DNA from: Bacteroidota bacterium
GTDB lineage: Bacteria > Bacteroidota > Bacteroidia > Bacteroidales > Prolixibacteraceae
Direction: 5' to 3'
Assembly (NCBI GenBank): GCA_023251435.1
Contig: JAHEYU010000015.1
Coordinates: 34,129-96,807 of the forward strand
Length of the DNA: 62,679 nt
Both the position numbers and the translations under genes were made by a program. Below the pieces are notes generated by a model. That model was not told the origin of the DNA. It worked only from the letters and a program-made list of their open reading frames with translations, and made no database searches. Of this stretch, positions 19,052 through 27,959 are shown in pieces; position 1 is the first letter of the stretch; each line of letters starts with the position of its first letter.

Positions 19052-19382
19052 ATTTGGTTTGAGTTACTTTCCTGAAAATTTTTAGGAATGATCTTTTTAC
19101 TTAAAGAATACAGGTTTTCAAAATCCATTGGGGGAGACATCCGTTGTCCCTGAATAAGGCTTTAATTAAATAAGTTCCAAGTTTCAGGTTTCAAGTTCAA
19201 AGTTAAAAGTTGAGCTGTGTGACATTGACTGAATATTGGACTTCTTCTCATTTCTTCTTCCTTATTCTTTTTCTTCGATATTCAATATTGGTTATTGAAT
19301 ATTGGAAATTTAATATCCAATAACTAATAATGAATGTCCAATATCCAAAAAGAAACTTCATCTTCATTTAATAACAGATTAC
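19052..19382. repeat. Intergenic region with two dispersed-repeat modules
   Basis: The 331 bases between hisS and hutH hold no gene. Module A (19171-19211) is built of AAGTTTCAGGTTTCAAGTT-like words. Module B (19276-19348) is built of TTCAATATTGG / CCAATATCC words that can fold back on each other. Both modules recur in order at 57512-57599, downstream of the RlmI-like gene. No TAnnTTTG box was found close to hutH. Confidence 0.7.
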
Positions 19383-20882
19383 ATGACCAGACAAATTCAT
19401 TATATATCACCCGAAAAACTATCCTATCCAATTATTGAAGAGATTCTGGAAAGCCATAAAATACTGGTACTTTCAGATGAATCGGTTGCGCTGATCGAAA
19501 AAAGCAAAGCTTATCTCGACCGCAAAATGAGCGAAACAAATGGTCCTTTATATGGAATCAATACCGGCTTTGGGGCATTGTGCAACATCGAAGTTTCAAA
19601 AGACGATTTAAGTAAATTGCAGGAGAATTTGGTGATTTCACATGCCTGCAATCTGGGTCCTGAAATTCCTTCGGATGTTGTCAGACTGATGTTTTTGCTT
19701 AAAGCACATGCATTGGCCAAAGGTAATTCTGCGGTGCAGCTAATCACTGTTCAGCGCATTCTCGATTTGTTCAATGCAGATATTTTGCCGATTGTTTGCG
19801 AGCAGGGTTCGCTGGGTGCAAGTGGCGATTTGGCTCCTTTGGCCAAATTATTCCTTCCGTTACTCGGGCTGGGCGAAGTTTACCATCGGGGAGTCAGAAA
19901 ACAAGCTTCCGAAGTATTAACCGAAATGGGGTGGGAGCCTATCCGTCTTCAGGCAAAAGAAGGATTGGCCTTACTGAATGGAACGCAGTTTATGAGCGCC
20001 CACGCAGTTTTTACACTCCTGAAAGCTTTTCGTTTGCTTGATTATGCTGATATTATTGGCGCTTTGTCACTCGATAGTTTCGATGGGCTGATTGAACCTT
20101 TCATGTCGCAGGTGCAGGAAATACGGCCACACGCGGGACAAATTAAAACTGCTGCCAATTTCAGGAGATTACTGGAAGGGAGTGAATTGATCAGCCGAAA
20201 AAAAGCGCACATTCAGGATCCGTATTCGTTCAGATGTATTCCGCAGGTACACGGTGCCGTGAAAGATGCAATATTTTATGTGGCTGGTGTGGTCGAAACC
20301 GAGATCAACTCGGTAACCGATAATCCTACTGTTTTTCCTGATGATGACCTGATCATTTCAGGAGGAAACTTTCACGGTGAACCGCTGGCTTTGTCGCTCG
20401 ATTTTTTGGCGATTGCCATGTCCGAAATCGGAAGTATCTCGGAGCGGCGCACCTATCGGCTCATTTCGGGCGATCGCAATCTTCCGGAGTTTTTAGTGGC
20501 CAACCCGGGCTTGAATTCCGGATTTATGATTCCGCAATATGCGGCAGCTTCGATTGTGAGCCAGAACAAGCAGTTAAGTACTCCGGCTTCGGTCGATTCT
20601 ATTCCATCGTCGAACGAGCAGGAAGATCATGTAAGTATGGGTGGAAATGCGGCAACCAAAGCGCTGAAAGTAGCAACAAATATATACAGTATTCTGGCCA
20701 TTGAGTTGTACAATGCCGCACAGGCAATAGAATTCAGGCGACCGGCAAAAACATCCGCTTATCTCGAACAATTTTTGGCTGCTTACCGGGAGCATGTTTC
20801 GTTTGTCAGCGAAGATACCTTGATGTATGTCGGGATCAATAAAACGATTGAGTTTCTTGAAAAGGGTAAATATTCATTATAG
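19383..20882 (+). CDS. hutH: Histidine ammonia-lyase
   Basis: HutH removes ammonia from L-histidine to give urocanate, the first step of histidine use. The 499-residue product contains the MIO-cofactor tripeptide A146-S147-G148 in GSLGASGDLAPLAKL. It also has the conserved NGTQFMSAHAV, VTDNPTVFPDDD, SGGNFHGEPLALSLDFLAIA and SNEQEDHVSMGGNAATKA elements. No hutU, hutI or hutG is present in the window, so the rest of the pathway must be elsewhere. Aromatic amino acid lyases share this fold. The histidine-lyase call rests on overall similarity, and the specificity is not proven by the sequence. A strong terminator follows. Confidence 0.88.
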   Translation: MTRQIHYISPEKLSYPIIEEILESHKILVLSDESVALIEKSKAYLDRKMSETNGPLYGINTGFGALCNIEVSKDDLSKLQENLVISHACNLGPEIPSDVVRLMFLLKAHALAKGNSAVQLITVQRILDLFNADILPIVCEQGSLGASGDLAPLAKLFLPLLGLGEVYHRGVRKQASEVLTEMGWEPIRLQAKEGLALLNGTQFMSAHAVFTLLKAFRLLDYADIIGALSLDSFDGLIEPFMSQVQEIRPHAGQIKTAANFRRLLEGSELISRKKAHIQDPYSFRCIPQVHGAVKDAIFYVAGVVETEINSVTDNPTVFPDDDLIISGGNFHGEPLALSLDFLAIAMSEIGSISERRTYRLISGDRNLPEFLVANPGLNSGFMIPQYAAASIVSQNKQLSTPASVDSIPSSNEQEDHVSMGGNAATKALKVATNIYSILAIELYNAAQAIEFRRPAKTSAYLEQFLAAYREHVSFVSEDTLMYVGINKTIEFLEKGKYSL

Positions 20883-20886
20883 AAGT

Positions 20887-20914
20887 AAAAAAGCCGGAAA
20901 AATCCGGCTTTTTT
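20887..20914. terminator. Bidirectional terminator between hutH and the sigma operon
   Basis: A 12-bp stem (AAAAAAGCCGGA at 20887-20898 with TCCGGCTTTTTT at 20903-20914) has an AAAA loop. Its A run and T run let it end transcription from both convergent sides. Confidence 0.9.
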
Positions 20915-20917
20915 ACT

Positions 20918-21376
20918 TTACTCTTTCTTTTGACCCCTTCTATATTCCCTGATCAGATGTGACCTGAACTCATTTTCGGTTCGGTACATCATCAGTACTT
21001 TTTTCTTTGGCAATATCTTCAGAAACTGCTTGTTGTATTCTTTAAGCAAAAGTGCATCTTTTTCGAACGAGCCAATGTAATTGTTGGTTAGCTTTTCGAT
21101 TTCCGAATCCGATAATTTTGCAAACTCCTCTTCGGGCAACCGCTCAAATTCGTGGATCTGCTGTTTTATCTCGAATCTTTTCTTTTCAAATTCGTTGTAA
21201 ATTGGCCAGAATGCTTGTGCCTCCGCAGGTTTTAAATCAAGCTTGCTGGTAAAAAAGGATATCTTCTCGGCCTTTATTTTTTCAAACATTTCAGGACTTC
21301 CACCTCTTCTTTCCTGCGCATTAAGTCCGGTAAAAAAGACGATGACCAAAACGATCGCTGTATATAACTTTTTCAT
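20918..21376 (-). CDS. Spy/CpxP-like periplasmic protein, putative sensor of an ECF sigma system
   Basis: The 152-residue product begins with a signal peptide (MKKLYTAIVLVIVFFTGLNAQ). The mature part is helical and highly charged, with the KISFFTSKLDLKPAEAQAFWPIYNEFE region that resembles the LTxxQ helices of CpxP/Spy. Proteins of this type are commonly found as the last gene of sigma/anti-sigma operons in Bacteroidota and annotated as sensor of an ECF-type sigma factor. Here it lies 6 bases after a putative anti-sigma gene and downstream of an ECF sigma gene. The sensing role is inferred from that context. Confidence 0.7.
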   Translation of the reverse strand: MKKLYTAIVLVIVFFTGLNAQERRGGSPEMFEKIKAEKISFFTSKLDLKPAEAQAFWPIYNEFEKKRFEIKQQIHEFERLPEEEFAKLSDSEIEKLTNNYIGSFEKDALLLKEYNKQFLKILPKKKVLMMYRTENEFRSHLIREYRRGQKKE

Positions 21377-21382
21377 TGTTCT

Positions 21383-21847
21383 TTAATTTTGAATTTCAGT
21401 ATAAATTTCGAGATCAGTCATTTCTGTTGAAAGAAAGGCCAGTAATTCATCGGGCTTTATTTCAGAAAGAGTGTCTGTTTCATCACTAAATATTGTACTA
21501 ACCAATGAGTTTTCGTCAATCAGCGAAACATTGAAAGAATAGGCATCCAATATTTCAGGAGAACTGGTGTTGGTTGTTTCTGATTTTACCATACTATTTG
21601 GCGAAAAGTATTTGATTGGGTAGTAGGCAAGCAGATAAATAACTGCAAAACTAGCGGCAAGCCCCAAAACGGGTTTCAATAATTGGAATATTTTGCCAGG
21701 AGTTGAAGTCGTTTTCTTTTTCGCCTCGTGTTCTATTGCACCCATAATCCGGTCTTCGATCGTATCAAAATAGTGATCGGGTGTGCGAAACGGATTTGTT
21801 TTGGGCCGTTTCATGAATTCGGGTTCTATATCGTTTTCTTCGTACAT
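21383..21847 (-). CDS. Putative membrane anti-sigma factor
   Basis: The 154-residue protein has a cytoplasmic N-terminus (about 1-45, rich in charged and Pro residues, RPKTNPFRTPDHYFDTIEDR). One transmembrane segment (about 54-75, GLAASFAVIYLLAYYP) and an acidic outer part follow. The size, single membrane span and position between an ECF sigma gene and a Spy-like gene fit an anti-sigma factor. I do not recognise a zinc-binding ASD motif, so the assignment rests on context. Confidence 0.55.
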   Translation of the reverse strand: MYEENDIEPEFMKRPKTNPFRTPDHYFDTIEDRIMGAIEHEAKKKTTSTPGKIFQLLKPVLGLAASFAVIYLLAYYPIKYFSPNSMVKSETTNTSSPEILDAYSFNVSLIDENSLVSTIFSDETDTLSEIKPDELLAFLSTEMTDLEIYTEIQN

Positions 21848-21923
21848 GATTTTCTTAATTATATGGCTTTGACAACTTTGATTTCAAATAGTTTAATATT
21901 CTGTACTTTTATTTTCCAATCTA

Positions 21924-22484
21924 TCAGAGATCAATCCTTGAATCGTGTGTTTTTACGTATTCTTCCACTTTTTTCACGGCATGATGGTACGAGGCTTTTA
22001 GCGCTCCAACCGATGTTTCGAGTATCTCCGACATATCTTCATATTTTATTTCATCAAAATATTTCATATTAAAAACCAATCGTTGCTTGTCGGGCAAAGT
22101 GGCAATGGCTTTCTGCAGAATTAACTGCCATTCGTCGCCGTCGAAATAAGTGTCGCTCTCCAGATTTTCCAAAAGGTATTCGTTCACATCATTTAATCCG
22201 GGCATCATTCTTTTCTTACGCTGGTTTAGAAAGGTAATTGATTCGTTGGTGGCGATACGGTAAAACCAGGTAAACAGGCTCGATTCGGCTCTGAATGAGT
22301 CGATTCCGTTCCAGATTTTAATCAATGTGTTTTGCAGAACATCGTCGGCGTCGTCGTGATTCATCACCATCTTCCTGATATGCCAGTACAACCGCTCCTT
22401 ATATTTGGAAATCAGATGCCTGAAAGCAAGTTCCTTCGTCGAAGGATCTTTCAGGCTATCCAGTATTTTCTGGTCGTCGGTCAT
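21924..22484 (-). CDS. ECF-type RNA polymerase sigma factor
   Basis: The 186-residue product has sigma-70 region 2 (about residues 26-92: YWHIRKMVMNHDDADDVLQN, then SSLFTWFYRIATNESI). It also has region 4 (about 120-175: LQKAIATLPDKQRLVFNMKY, then LETSVGALKASYHHAVKK) and no regions 1.1 or 3, the layout of extracytoplasmic-function sigma factors. It leads a three-gene minus-strand operon with a putative membrane anti-sigma protein and a Spy-like exported protein, suggesting an envelope-stress response. The target promoters are unknown. Confidence 0.92.
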   Translation of the reverse strand: MTDDQKILDSLKDPSTKELAFRHLISKYKERLYWHIRKMVMNHDDADDVLQNTLIKIWNGIDSFRAESSLFTWFYRIATNESITFLNQRKKRMMPGLNDVNEYLLENLESDTYFDGDEWQLILQKAIATLPDKQRLVFNMKYFDEIKYEDMSEILETSVGALKASYHHAVKKVEEYVKTHDSRIDL

Positions 22485-22595
22485 ACTCGAAATAATTTGG
22501 TGATCTGACAGCAGAATAATGAAATAGTTTAATTGGAAAATCAGACAATGTACAATCCGTTCATTGACATTGAATTAAACTTAAGCCTTGATTCC

Positions 22596-23345
22596 TTATT
22601 CGATTCTGAAGTTTAGGCCTTCCTCTTTCAGTTTTTCATAAATTTTCGTATCGAACCTGTATAATCTGGCAGCCCGGTGTGCAACATTTTGCTGTTTTTT
22701 TCCTGAATCAATCAATAATTCCATGTTTGTAAGTTTTTTCCTGAAGTTTCGGGTATCCATTTTTTTGTTCAGGATTACTTCGTACAACGATTGAATTTCG
22801 GTTAGTGTAAATTTTTCGGGCAAAAGGTGGAATCCAACCGGATGATACATTACTTCGCGTCGCAGCTTTATGAGTGCCTGTTCTATTATTTTATCGTGGT
22901 CGAAGCAGAGTGGAGGCAATTCATTCAGGTTAAACCACTGGAGCGATTTGGCAAGGCTCGATTGTTTCAGATGATAGTAATCGGGATTGATAAGCGAATA
23001 ATAGCCAACTGTGATTACCCTTGTATATGGAACGCGTTTAATTAAGCCGAAAGCCTTTATTTGCTGAAGAAAAACATTATTAAGTCCGGTTGCCTGAAAA
23101 AGAAGGTCTTTGGCATACTCGTCCAGATCTTTGTCTTCAGGAACGTGGCCCCCAAACAAACTCCAGAACCGATCACTTGTTAGCACCGGATGTTTTTCGA
23201 ATAATTTTTTTATCTGATCGGAACTGATTTGATTCTGAATCGATAGCTGGAGGGCTTCTTTATCAATTTTATTGAGCAAAACGCGCAAGCCGGATTTGTC
23301 AAATCCGAAAATAACACAATCGACAGAAACAGAATTTAAAATCAT
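22596..23345 (-). CDS. Nudix-domain transcriptional regulator, NrtR/AraR-like, with degenerate Nudix box
   Basis: The product has 249 residues from the ATG at 23345. A TTG 21 bases upstream keeps the frame open, but the -7 box at 23364-23371 covers it. The N-terminal Nudix fold (about 1-140) has GGHVPEDKDLDEYAKDLLF in place of the catalytic Nudix box; the RE..EE core is replaced by KD and QA, so hydrolysis is unlikely. The C-terminal part (about 150-245, VMYHPVGFHLLPEKFTLTEI, then RNFRKKLTNMELL) is the winged helix of NrtR-type regulators. Family members respond to ADP-ribose or sugars such as arabinose. No target operon is evident here. It is divergent from ychF. Confidence 0.8.
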   Translation of the reverse strand: MILNSVSVDCVIFGFDKSGLRVLLNKIDKEALQLSIQNQISSDQIKKLFEKHPVLTSDRFWSLFGGHVPEDKDLDEYAKDLLFQATGLNNVFLQQIKAFGLIKRVPYTRVITVGYYSLINPDYYHLKQSSLAKSLQWFNLNELPPLCFDHDKIIEQALIKLRREVMYHPVGFHLLPEKFTLTEIQSLYEVILNKKMDTRNFRKKLTNMELLIDSGKKQQNVAHRAARLYRFDTKIYEKLKEEGLNFRIE

Positions 23346-23363
23346 AGTAAATCGCTTTGACTG

Positions 23364-23371
23364 CAAAAGTA
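23364..23371 (-). promoter_or_regulatory. Candidate -7 promoter box of the Nudix regulator gene
   Basis: On the minus strand TACTTTTG matches TAnnTTTG and lies 18 bases from the chosen ATG (23345). It overlaps the alternative upstream TTG start, which argues for the ATG. No clear -33 element was found. Confidence 0.5.
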
Positions 23372-23414
23372 ATAAGTATAAACTTTTAATTGCTTTATAG
23401 TTGCCCGAATCGAT

Positions 23415-23422
23415 TATCTTTG
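23415..23422 (+). promoter_or_regulatory. Candidate -7 promoter box of ychF
   Basis: TATCTTTG matches TAnnTTTG. A TTG at 23390-23392 lies 22 bases upstream and may be the -33 element. It sits 27 bases before the ychF ATG at 23450. Confidence 0.6.
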
Positions 23423-23449
23423 CACCGAAATTTTAAAAAATTAGAACGC

Positions 23450-24550
23450 ATGGCTTTACAATGTGGGATAGTAGGAATGCCCAATGTCGGAAAATCGACT
23501 CTTTTTAATTGTTTATCGAATGCAAAGGCGCAGTCTGCCAACTTCCCGTTTTGCACCATTGAACCCAATTTGGGAGTAATTACTGTACCCGACGATCGTT
23601 TGATCAAACTCGAAGAATTGGTTCATCCTGAAAGGGTGGTTCCGACCACGGTCGAGATTGTTGATATTGCCGGTTTGGTGAAAGGTGCCAGTAAAGGCGA
23701 AGGATTAGGCAACAAGTTTCTGGCCAATATCCGTGAAACAGATGCTATCATCCATGTTTTGAGATGTTTTGACAATGACAATATCACGCACGTTGATCAT
23801 ACCATTAATCCGGTTCGTGATAAGGAAACCATTGATATTGAGCTTCAGTTAAAGGATCTTGAAACCGTTGAAAGCAGACTTGCAAAAGTGGAGAAACAGG
23901 CCAAAACCGGAAATGATCCGGATGCAAAACGGATGTTTAAAATCCTAACGATGTACCGGGATGCGCTTGTTCAGGGAAAATCGGCCCGCACAGTAGAAAT
24001 CGACGAGTTAGATTACCGTCTGGCCAAAGACCTTCAGTTGCTTACGAATAAACCTATCCTTTATGTTTGTAATATCGACGAGGCTTCGGTTGTTACCGGA
24101 AACGCCTATGTTGAAGCAGTAAAAGAAGCTATCAAAGATGAAAATGCGGAGATGCTTATGATTGCAGCTGCAACAGAAGCTGATATTGCAGAACTCGAAA
24201 GCTTTGAAGAACGTCAGATGTTTCTGGAAGATCTTGGTTTGCAGGAATCGGGAGTGAATAAACTTATTAAAACTGCTTATAAATTGCTTCAGCTCGAGAC
24301 TTATTTTACAGCCGGAGTTAAAGAGGTTCGTGCATGGACTTACAAACGCGGTTTTAAAGCGCCGCAGGCTGCCGGAGTAATCCATTCTGATTTCGAAAAA
24401 GGGTTTATTCGTGCCGAGGTAATTAAATATGCCGATTATATTGCTCTTAAATCAGAACAGGCTTGTAAAGAAGCCGGGAAAATGGCCATCGAAGGCAAGG
24501 AATATGTGGTGCAGGATGGCGATATTATGCACTTCAGGTTTAATGTTTAG
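23450..24550 (+). CDS. ychF: Redox-regulated ATPase YchF (Obg family)
   Basis: YchF (OLA1 in eukaryotes) is a ribosome-associated P-loop NTPase of the Obg group that prefers ATP. The 366-residue product starts [20 protein letters not shown], with G1 GMPNVGKST and G3 [17 protein letters not shown]. It ends with the TGS-like domain ([35 protein letters not shown]). I use the ATG at 23450 because the 20 extra residues of an upstream in-frame start are not family-like and would overlap the promoter box at 23415. A terminator follows. Confidence 0.96.
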   Translation: MALQCGIVGMPNVGKSTLFNCLSNAKAQSANFPFCTIEPNLGVITVPDDRLIKLEELVHPERVVPTTVEIVDIAGLVKGASKGEGLGNKFLANIRETDAIIHVLRCFDNDNITHVDHTINPVRDKETIDIELQLKDLETVESRLAKVEKQAKTGNDPDAKRMFKILTMYRDALVQGKSARTVEIDELDYRLAKDLQLLTNKPILYVCNIDEASVVTGNAYVEAVKEAIKDENAEMLMIAAATEADIAELESFEERQMFLEDLGLQESGVNKLIKTAYKLLQLETYFTAGVKEVRAWTYKRGFKAPQAAGVIHSDFEKGFIRAEVIKYADYIALKSEQACKEAGKMAIEGKEYVVQDGDIMHFRFNV

Positions 24551-24576
24551 ACAAAATTTTACTCAAATATTCAAAG

Positions 24577-24605
24577 AAGCAGTCAATTTTGGCTGCTTTT
24601 TTTGT
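24577..24605 (+). terminator. Terminator after ychF
   Basis: A 9-bp stem with one G-U pair (AAGCAGTCA with TGGCTGCTT) has a short AT loop and ends in a run of seven or more T residues, 26 bases after the stop codon. Confidence 0.8.
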
Positions 24606-24926
24606 TTCTGCGATGCTTTAATCCTGTAATTTCATAAATGGGGGTGTCAGAAAAAAATGCACAAAAATCCTTTCTGTTTGTTGTTTTTACTCGGGGTGTG
24701 GTTTAAAAAGAATAAATTCTTCTGAAAGTCGGGCTCAAATGAAAGGGGAGGGTTTCAGTAAAATGATGTTTTTAATACATTAAATTTGGTTGCTTAAAAT
24801 ATCAAAAAATACTAAAAATGACAATAAAATAAGAAAAAAGACAGTAAATGTTTTAAAATATAATCAAAAAGACTATTTTTGGACAAAATATTGATAAAAC
24901 GAGCGCAAATATTTAAAACTGATAAT
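24606..24926. other. AT-rich spacer before asnB
   Basis: Between the ychF terminator and asnB there is no gene. The last 100 bases are strongly A/T-rich. TATTTTTG at 24874-24881 matches the TAnnTTTG -7 box and is the likely asnB promoter, giving a leader of about 40 bases. I see nothing else that can be supported. Confidence 0.6.
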
Positions 24927-26597
24927 ATGTGTGGATTTGTAGGTGTATTTGATTTGAACGAGAAGTCGCAGGAATTGCGTCCCCAGGTTTTAAAAATGTC
25001 GAAGAAAATTCGTCATCGCGGACCCGATTGGTCGGGTGTTTTTTCATGCGATAAAGCAATTCTGTCGCACGAACGATTGTCGATTGTTGACCCAGAATCG
25101 GGTGGTCAGCCATTGTATAGTAAAGATGGGAAGTTGGTATTGGCCGTCAATGGCGAGATTTATAATCATTTGGAAATCAGGAAGCGACTTGGTGATACTT
25201 ATGAGTTTATGACCATGTCGGATTGCGAGGTTATTTTGGCTTTGTACCGCGAGAAAGGCATTGATTTTCTGGAAGACCTGAATGGAATCTTCGCATTTGC
25301 TTTATATGATCAGGAAAAAGATGTGTATTTGGTGGCACGCGACCATATCGGAATTATCCCATTGTATCAGGGATGGGACAAATCAGGTAATTTCTATGTG
25401 GCTTCGGAGCTGAAATCGCTGGAAGGTGTGTGCAACAAGATTGAAGAATTTTTGCCCGGAAAATATCTATACAGTCCCGATGGCGAGGTGAAAACCTGGT
25501 ATGAGCGCGATTGGACTTCGTTCGATGCAGTGAAGGACAATGGCTGCGATATTGATGTTTTGCGAAAAGCGCTCGAAGATGCTGTCCACCGTCAGTTAAT
25601 GTCTGATGTTCCTTATGGCGTGTTGCTTTCAGGAGGGCTCGATTCATCTGTTATTTCGGCGATTGCAAAAAAATATGCAGCCTACAGAATCGAATCTCAG
25701 GACTCGGAAACTGCATATTGGCCGCAGTTGCATTCATTTGCAGTAGGTTTGGTGGGTTCGCCCGATTTGATTGCGGCTAAAAAAGTGGCTGATCACATCG
25801 GAACCATTCATCATGAAATTCATTTTACTGTTCAGGATGGAATGGATGCCTTGCGTGATGTGATTTATCACCTTGAAACGTATGATGTCACCACTATTCG
25901 TGCTTCGACTCCGATGTATCTTTTGGCCCGTGTAATTAAATCGATGGGAGTGAAGATGGTGCTTTCGGGCGAAGGTGCCGACGAAATATTCGGTGGTTAC
26001 CTGTATTTCCACAAAGCGCCAAATGCCAGAGCATTTCATGAAGAAACTGTTCGCAAACTGGGTAAACTACATTTGTACGATTGTTTGCGTGCCAATAAAT
26101 CGCTGGCAGCCTGGGGCGTCGAAGGTCGTGTGCCTTTCCTCGATAAAGAATTTATGGATGTTGCAATGCGTATTAATCCTGAAGAAAAAATGGCTAAAAA
26201 TGGTCGGATGGAAAAATGGATTGTCCGTAAAGCATTTGAGGATTATTTACCCGAAAGTGTTGTGTGGCGCCAGAAAGAACAATTTTCGGATGGCGTTGGC
26301 TACAATTGGATCGACTCGCTGAAAGCAATGGTCGCCGAAAAAGTGACCGACGAACAAATGAATACGGCAAAATTCCGTTTCCCCATCAACACACCGCCAT
26401 CGAAAGAGGAGTATTACTACCGCTCTATTTTTACCGAACATTTCCCGTCTGATTCAGCGGCAAGCTGTGTTCCGTCGGTTCCTTCAATCGCATGTAGCAC
26501 ACCAATCGCCTTAGAGTGGGATGCCAGCTTTAAAAACAATGCCGATCCTTCGGGCCGTTCAGTCGGAAGTGTACATCTCGAAGCTTACAAGAAATAG
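24927..26597 (+). CDS. asnB: Asparagine synthase B (glutamine-hydrolysing)
   Basis: AsnB makes asparagine from aspartate, ATP and glutamine. The 556-residue product begins MCGFVGVFD, so after Met removal Cys2 is the N-terminal nucleophile of the class II glutaminase domain (to about 200). That domain has the RHRGPDWSGV and LSHERLSIVDP elements. The synthetase domain carries the ATP PP-loop LSGGLDSSVIS and SGEGADEIFGGYLYF. The length is that of E. coli AsnB. An in-frame start 48 bases upstream is rejected because it would bury the catalytic Cys. The gene is monocistronic with a terminator behind it. Confidence 0.96.
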   Translation: MCGFVGVFDLNEKSQELRPQVLKMSKKIRHRGPDWSGVFSCDKAILSHERLSIVDPESGGQPLYSKDGKLVLAVNGEIYNHLEIRKRLGDTYEFMTMSDCEVILALYREKGIDFLEDLNGIFAFALYDQEKDVYLVARDHIGIIPLYQGWDKSGNFYVASELKSLEGVCNKIEEFLPGKYLYSPDGEVKTWYERDWTSFDAVKDNGCDIDVLRKALEDAVHRQLMSDVPYGVLLSGGLDSSVISAIAKKYAAYRIESQDSETAYWPQLHSFAVGLVGSPDLIAAKKVADHIGTIHHEIHFTVQDGMDALRDVIYHLETYDVTTIRASTPMYLLARVIKSMGVKMVLSGEGADEIFGGYLYFHKAPNARAFHEETVRKLGKLHLYDCLRANKSLAAWGVEGRVPFLDKEFMDVAMRINPEEKMAKNGRMEKWIVRKAFEDYLPESVVWRQKEQFSDGVGYNWIDSLKAMVAEKVTDEQMNTAKFRFPINTPPSKEEYYYRSIFTEHFPSDSAASCVPSVPSIACSTPIALEWDASFKNNADPSGRSVGSVHLEAYKK

Positions 26598-26645
26598 AAT
26601 TTAGTAGTTTCAGTATAAATTTTCTCATGATTTTGATTGAAACAG

Positions 26646-26676
26646 AAAAACCGGAATTTAATTCCGGTTTTTTTTG
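26646..26676 (+). terminator. Terminator after asnB
   Basis: A 10-bp stem (AAACCGGAAT with ATTCCGGTTT) closes a 3-base loop and runs into eight T residues. Confidence 0.9.
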
Positions 26677-26744
26677 TTGGCTTATGTTGATAATCATTCA
26701 TTAAATTATCTTATTTTGCACTAATTACCATTTAAAACACAACT

Positions 26745-27836
26745 ATGAAAAATTTTCTGCTGATTGCTCTCCTGTTTGGCTTTTTTGCCTGCTCTAAAAC
26801 TCCATCTTATCAGGTTGAAGTAAAAATATCCGGGGCTGAAGGAAAAGCCTATCTTACTCAACGAATCAAAGGAGATTGGATTAAACTTGATTCGGCTGAT
26901 TTTGTTAACGGGACATGTATGTTCAAAGGAACTGTTAAAAATCCCGATGTATATTATTTAAATGTTGGTGCGCGGAAAGAAAAGCTTCCTTTCTTTATTG
27001 AAAACGCTGCGATTTCAATTGTTGGCAAAATCGATTCTTTAACTGCCGCTAAAGTTGCAGGATCTGCAGTTCATGCTGAATTTCAGTCTGTTCAGGAGAA
27101 AATCGACAACCTTGATGCACAGGGAATGGTATCTTTTGAGCAATCGAAAGCTGCTGAAAAAGCCGGCGAAAAAGTGAAAGCAGACAGTTTAATGGCACTG
27201 GCAGAGAGTGTTTTTAGTTCAATCGATGATCTGCAAAAAGACTACATTAAAGCCAATCCTGCTTCTTTTGTTTCTCCATATTTGCTTAGCCGGGTTCATT
27301 ACGACATGGAATCGGATGTCCTCGACGAATTTTTATCATCGTTGGACACAAAACTTGATTCGATGCCAATCGTTCTGACACTGCGTGATAGGGTTATGAA
27401 GCTTAAATCTGTGGCCATTGGTCAAATAGCACCAGATTTTACGATGAATGATCTGGCCGGAAATTCAGTGAAATTGAGCGACATCTATTCTGTTAATGAA
27501 TATACGCTGATCGACTTTTGGGCATCGTGGTGCGGCCCTTGCCGACGCGAAAATCCAAATGTGGTGGCAACATATAATAAATTCAAGGACAAAGGGTTTG
27601 GCGTTTTTGGCGTTTCTCTCGATTCTGACAAGGCCAAATGGGAAAAAGCCATCGCCGATGACCAATTGGTCTGGCCTCATGTTTCTGATCTGAAATACTG
27701 GAAAAACGAAGCCGCAGCCTTGTATTCGGTGAATTCGATTCCTGCCAATGTGTTGGTTGACAAAACCGGCAAAATAATAGGCCGTAACCTTCGCGAAGAA
27801 AAACTTCCCGAAACAATTGGCGGACTATTGAAATAG
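26745..27836 (+). CDS. TlpA-like thioredoxin-fold lipoprotein with N-terminal DUF4369
   Basis: The 363-residue product has a lipoprotein signal with the lipid-attachment Cys at about residue 16 (LLFGFFACSK). Residues about 20-120 resemble DUF4369, a domain commonly placed before thioredoxin folds in Bacteroidota. A helical linker follows, and the AhpC/TSA-thioredoxin domain (about 225-360) has the redox motif WASWCGPCRREN, i.e. CGPC. It is likely an envelope thiol-disulfide reductase. It stands alone between terminators and a DUF2721 gene, so no partner can be named. Confidence 0.88.
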   Translation: MKNFLLIALLFGFFACSKTPSYQVEVKISGAEGKAYLTQRIKGDWIKLDSADFVNGTCMFKGTVKNPDVYYLNVGARKEKLPFFIENAAISIVGKIDSLTAAKVAGSAVHAEFQSVQEKIDNLDAQGMVSFEQSKAAEKAGEKVKADSLMALAESVFSSIDDLQKDYIKANPASFVSPYLLSRVHYDMESDVLDEFLSSLDTKLDSMPIVLTLRDRVMKLKSVAIGQIAPDFTMNDLAGNSVKLSDIYSVNEYTLIDFWASWCGPCRRENPNVVATYNKFKDKGFGVFGVSLDSDKAKWEKAIADDQLVWPHVSDLKYWKNEAAALYSVNSIPANVLVDKTGKIIGRNLREEKLPETIGGLLK

Positions 27837-27853
27837 AATTTACGATTATCCGA

Positions 27854-27911
27854 TTTACAATTTACTATTTTAGTGCAAAATAACGGCAATCCTGAAATAG
27901 TAAATTGTAAA
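27854..27911. repeat. Perfect 17-bp inverted repeat
   Basis: The arm at 27854-27870 and its exact reverse complement at 27895-27911 flank a 24-base centre. It lies in the 123-base gap after the TlpA-like gene. A T run is absent, so it is a poor terminator. Similar TTTACTATTT words recur at 28370-28379 and 28410-28420. Confidence 0.75.
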
Positions 27912-27931
27912 TGAAAGAATGGCAAATGTAT

Positions 27932-27939
27932 TATCTTTA
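27932..27939 (+). promoter_or_regulatory. Weak -7 box before the DUF2721 gene
   Basis: TATCTTTA agrees with TAnnTTTG at all but the last base and lies 21 bases before the ATG. No -33 element was confirmed. Confidence 0.3.
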
Positions 27940-27959
27940 GGTACTTAGAATTTTATATT

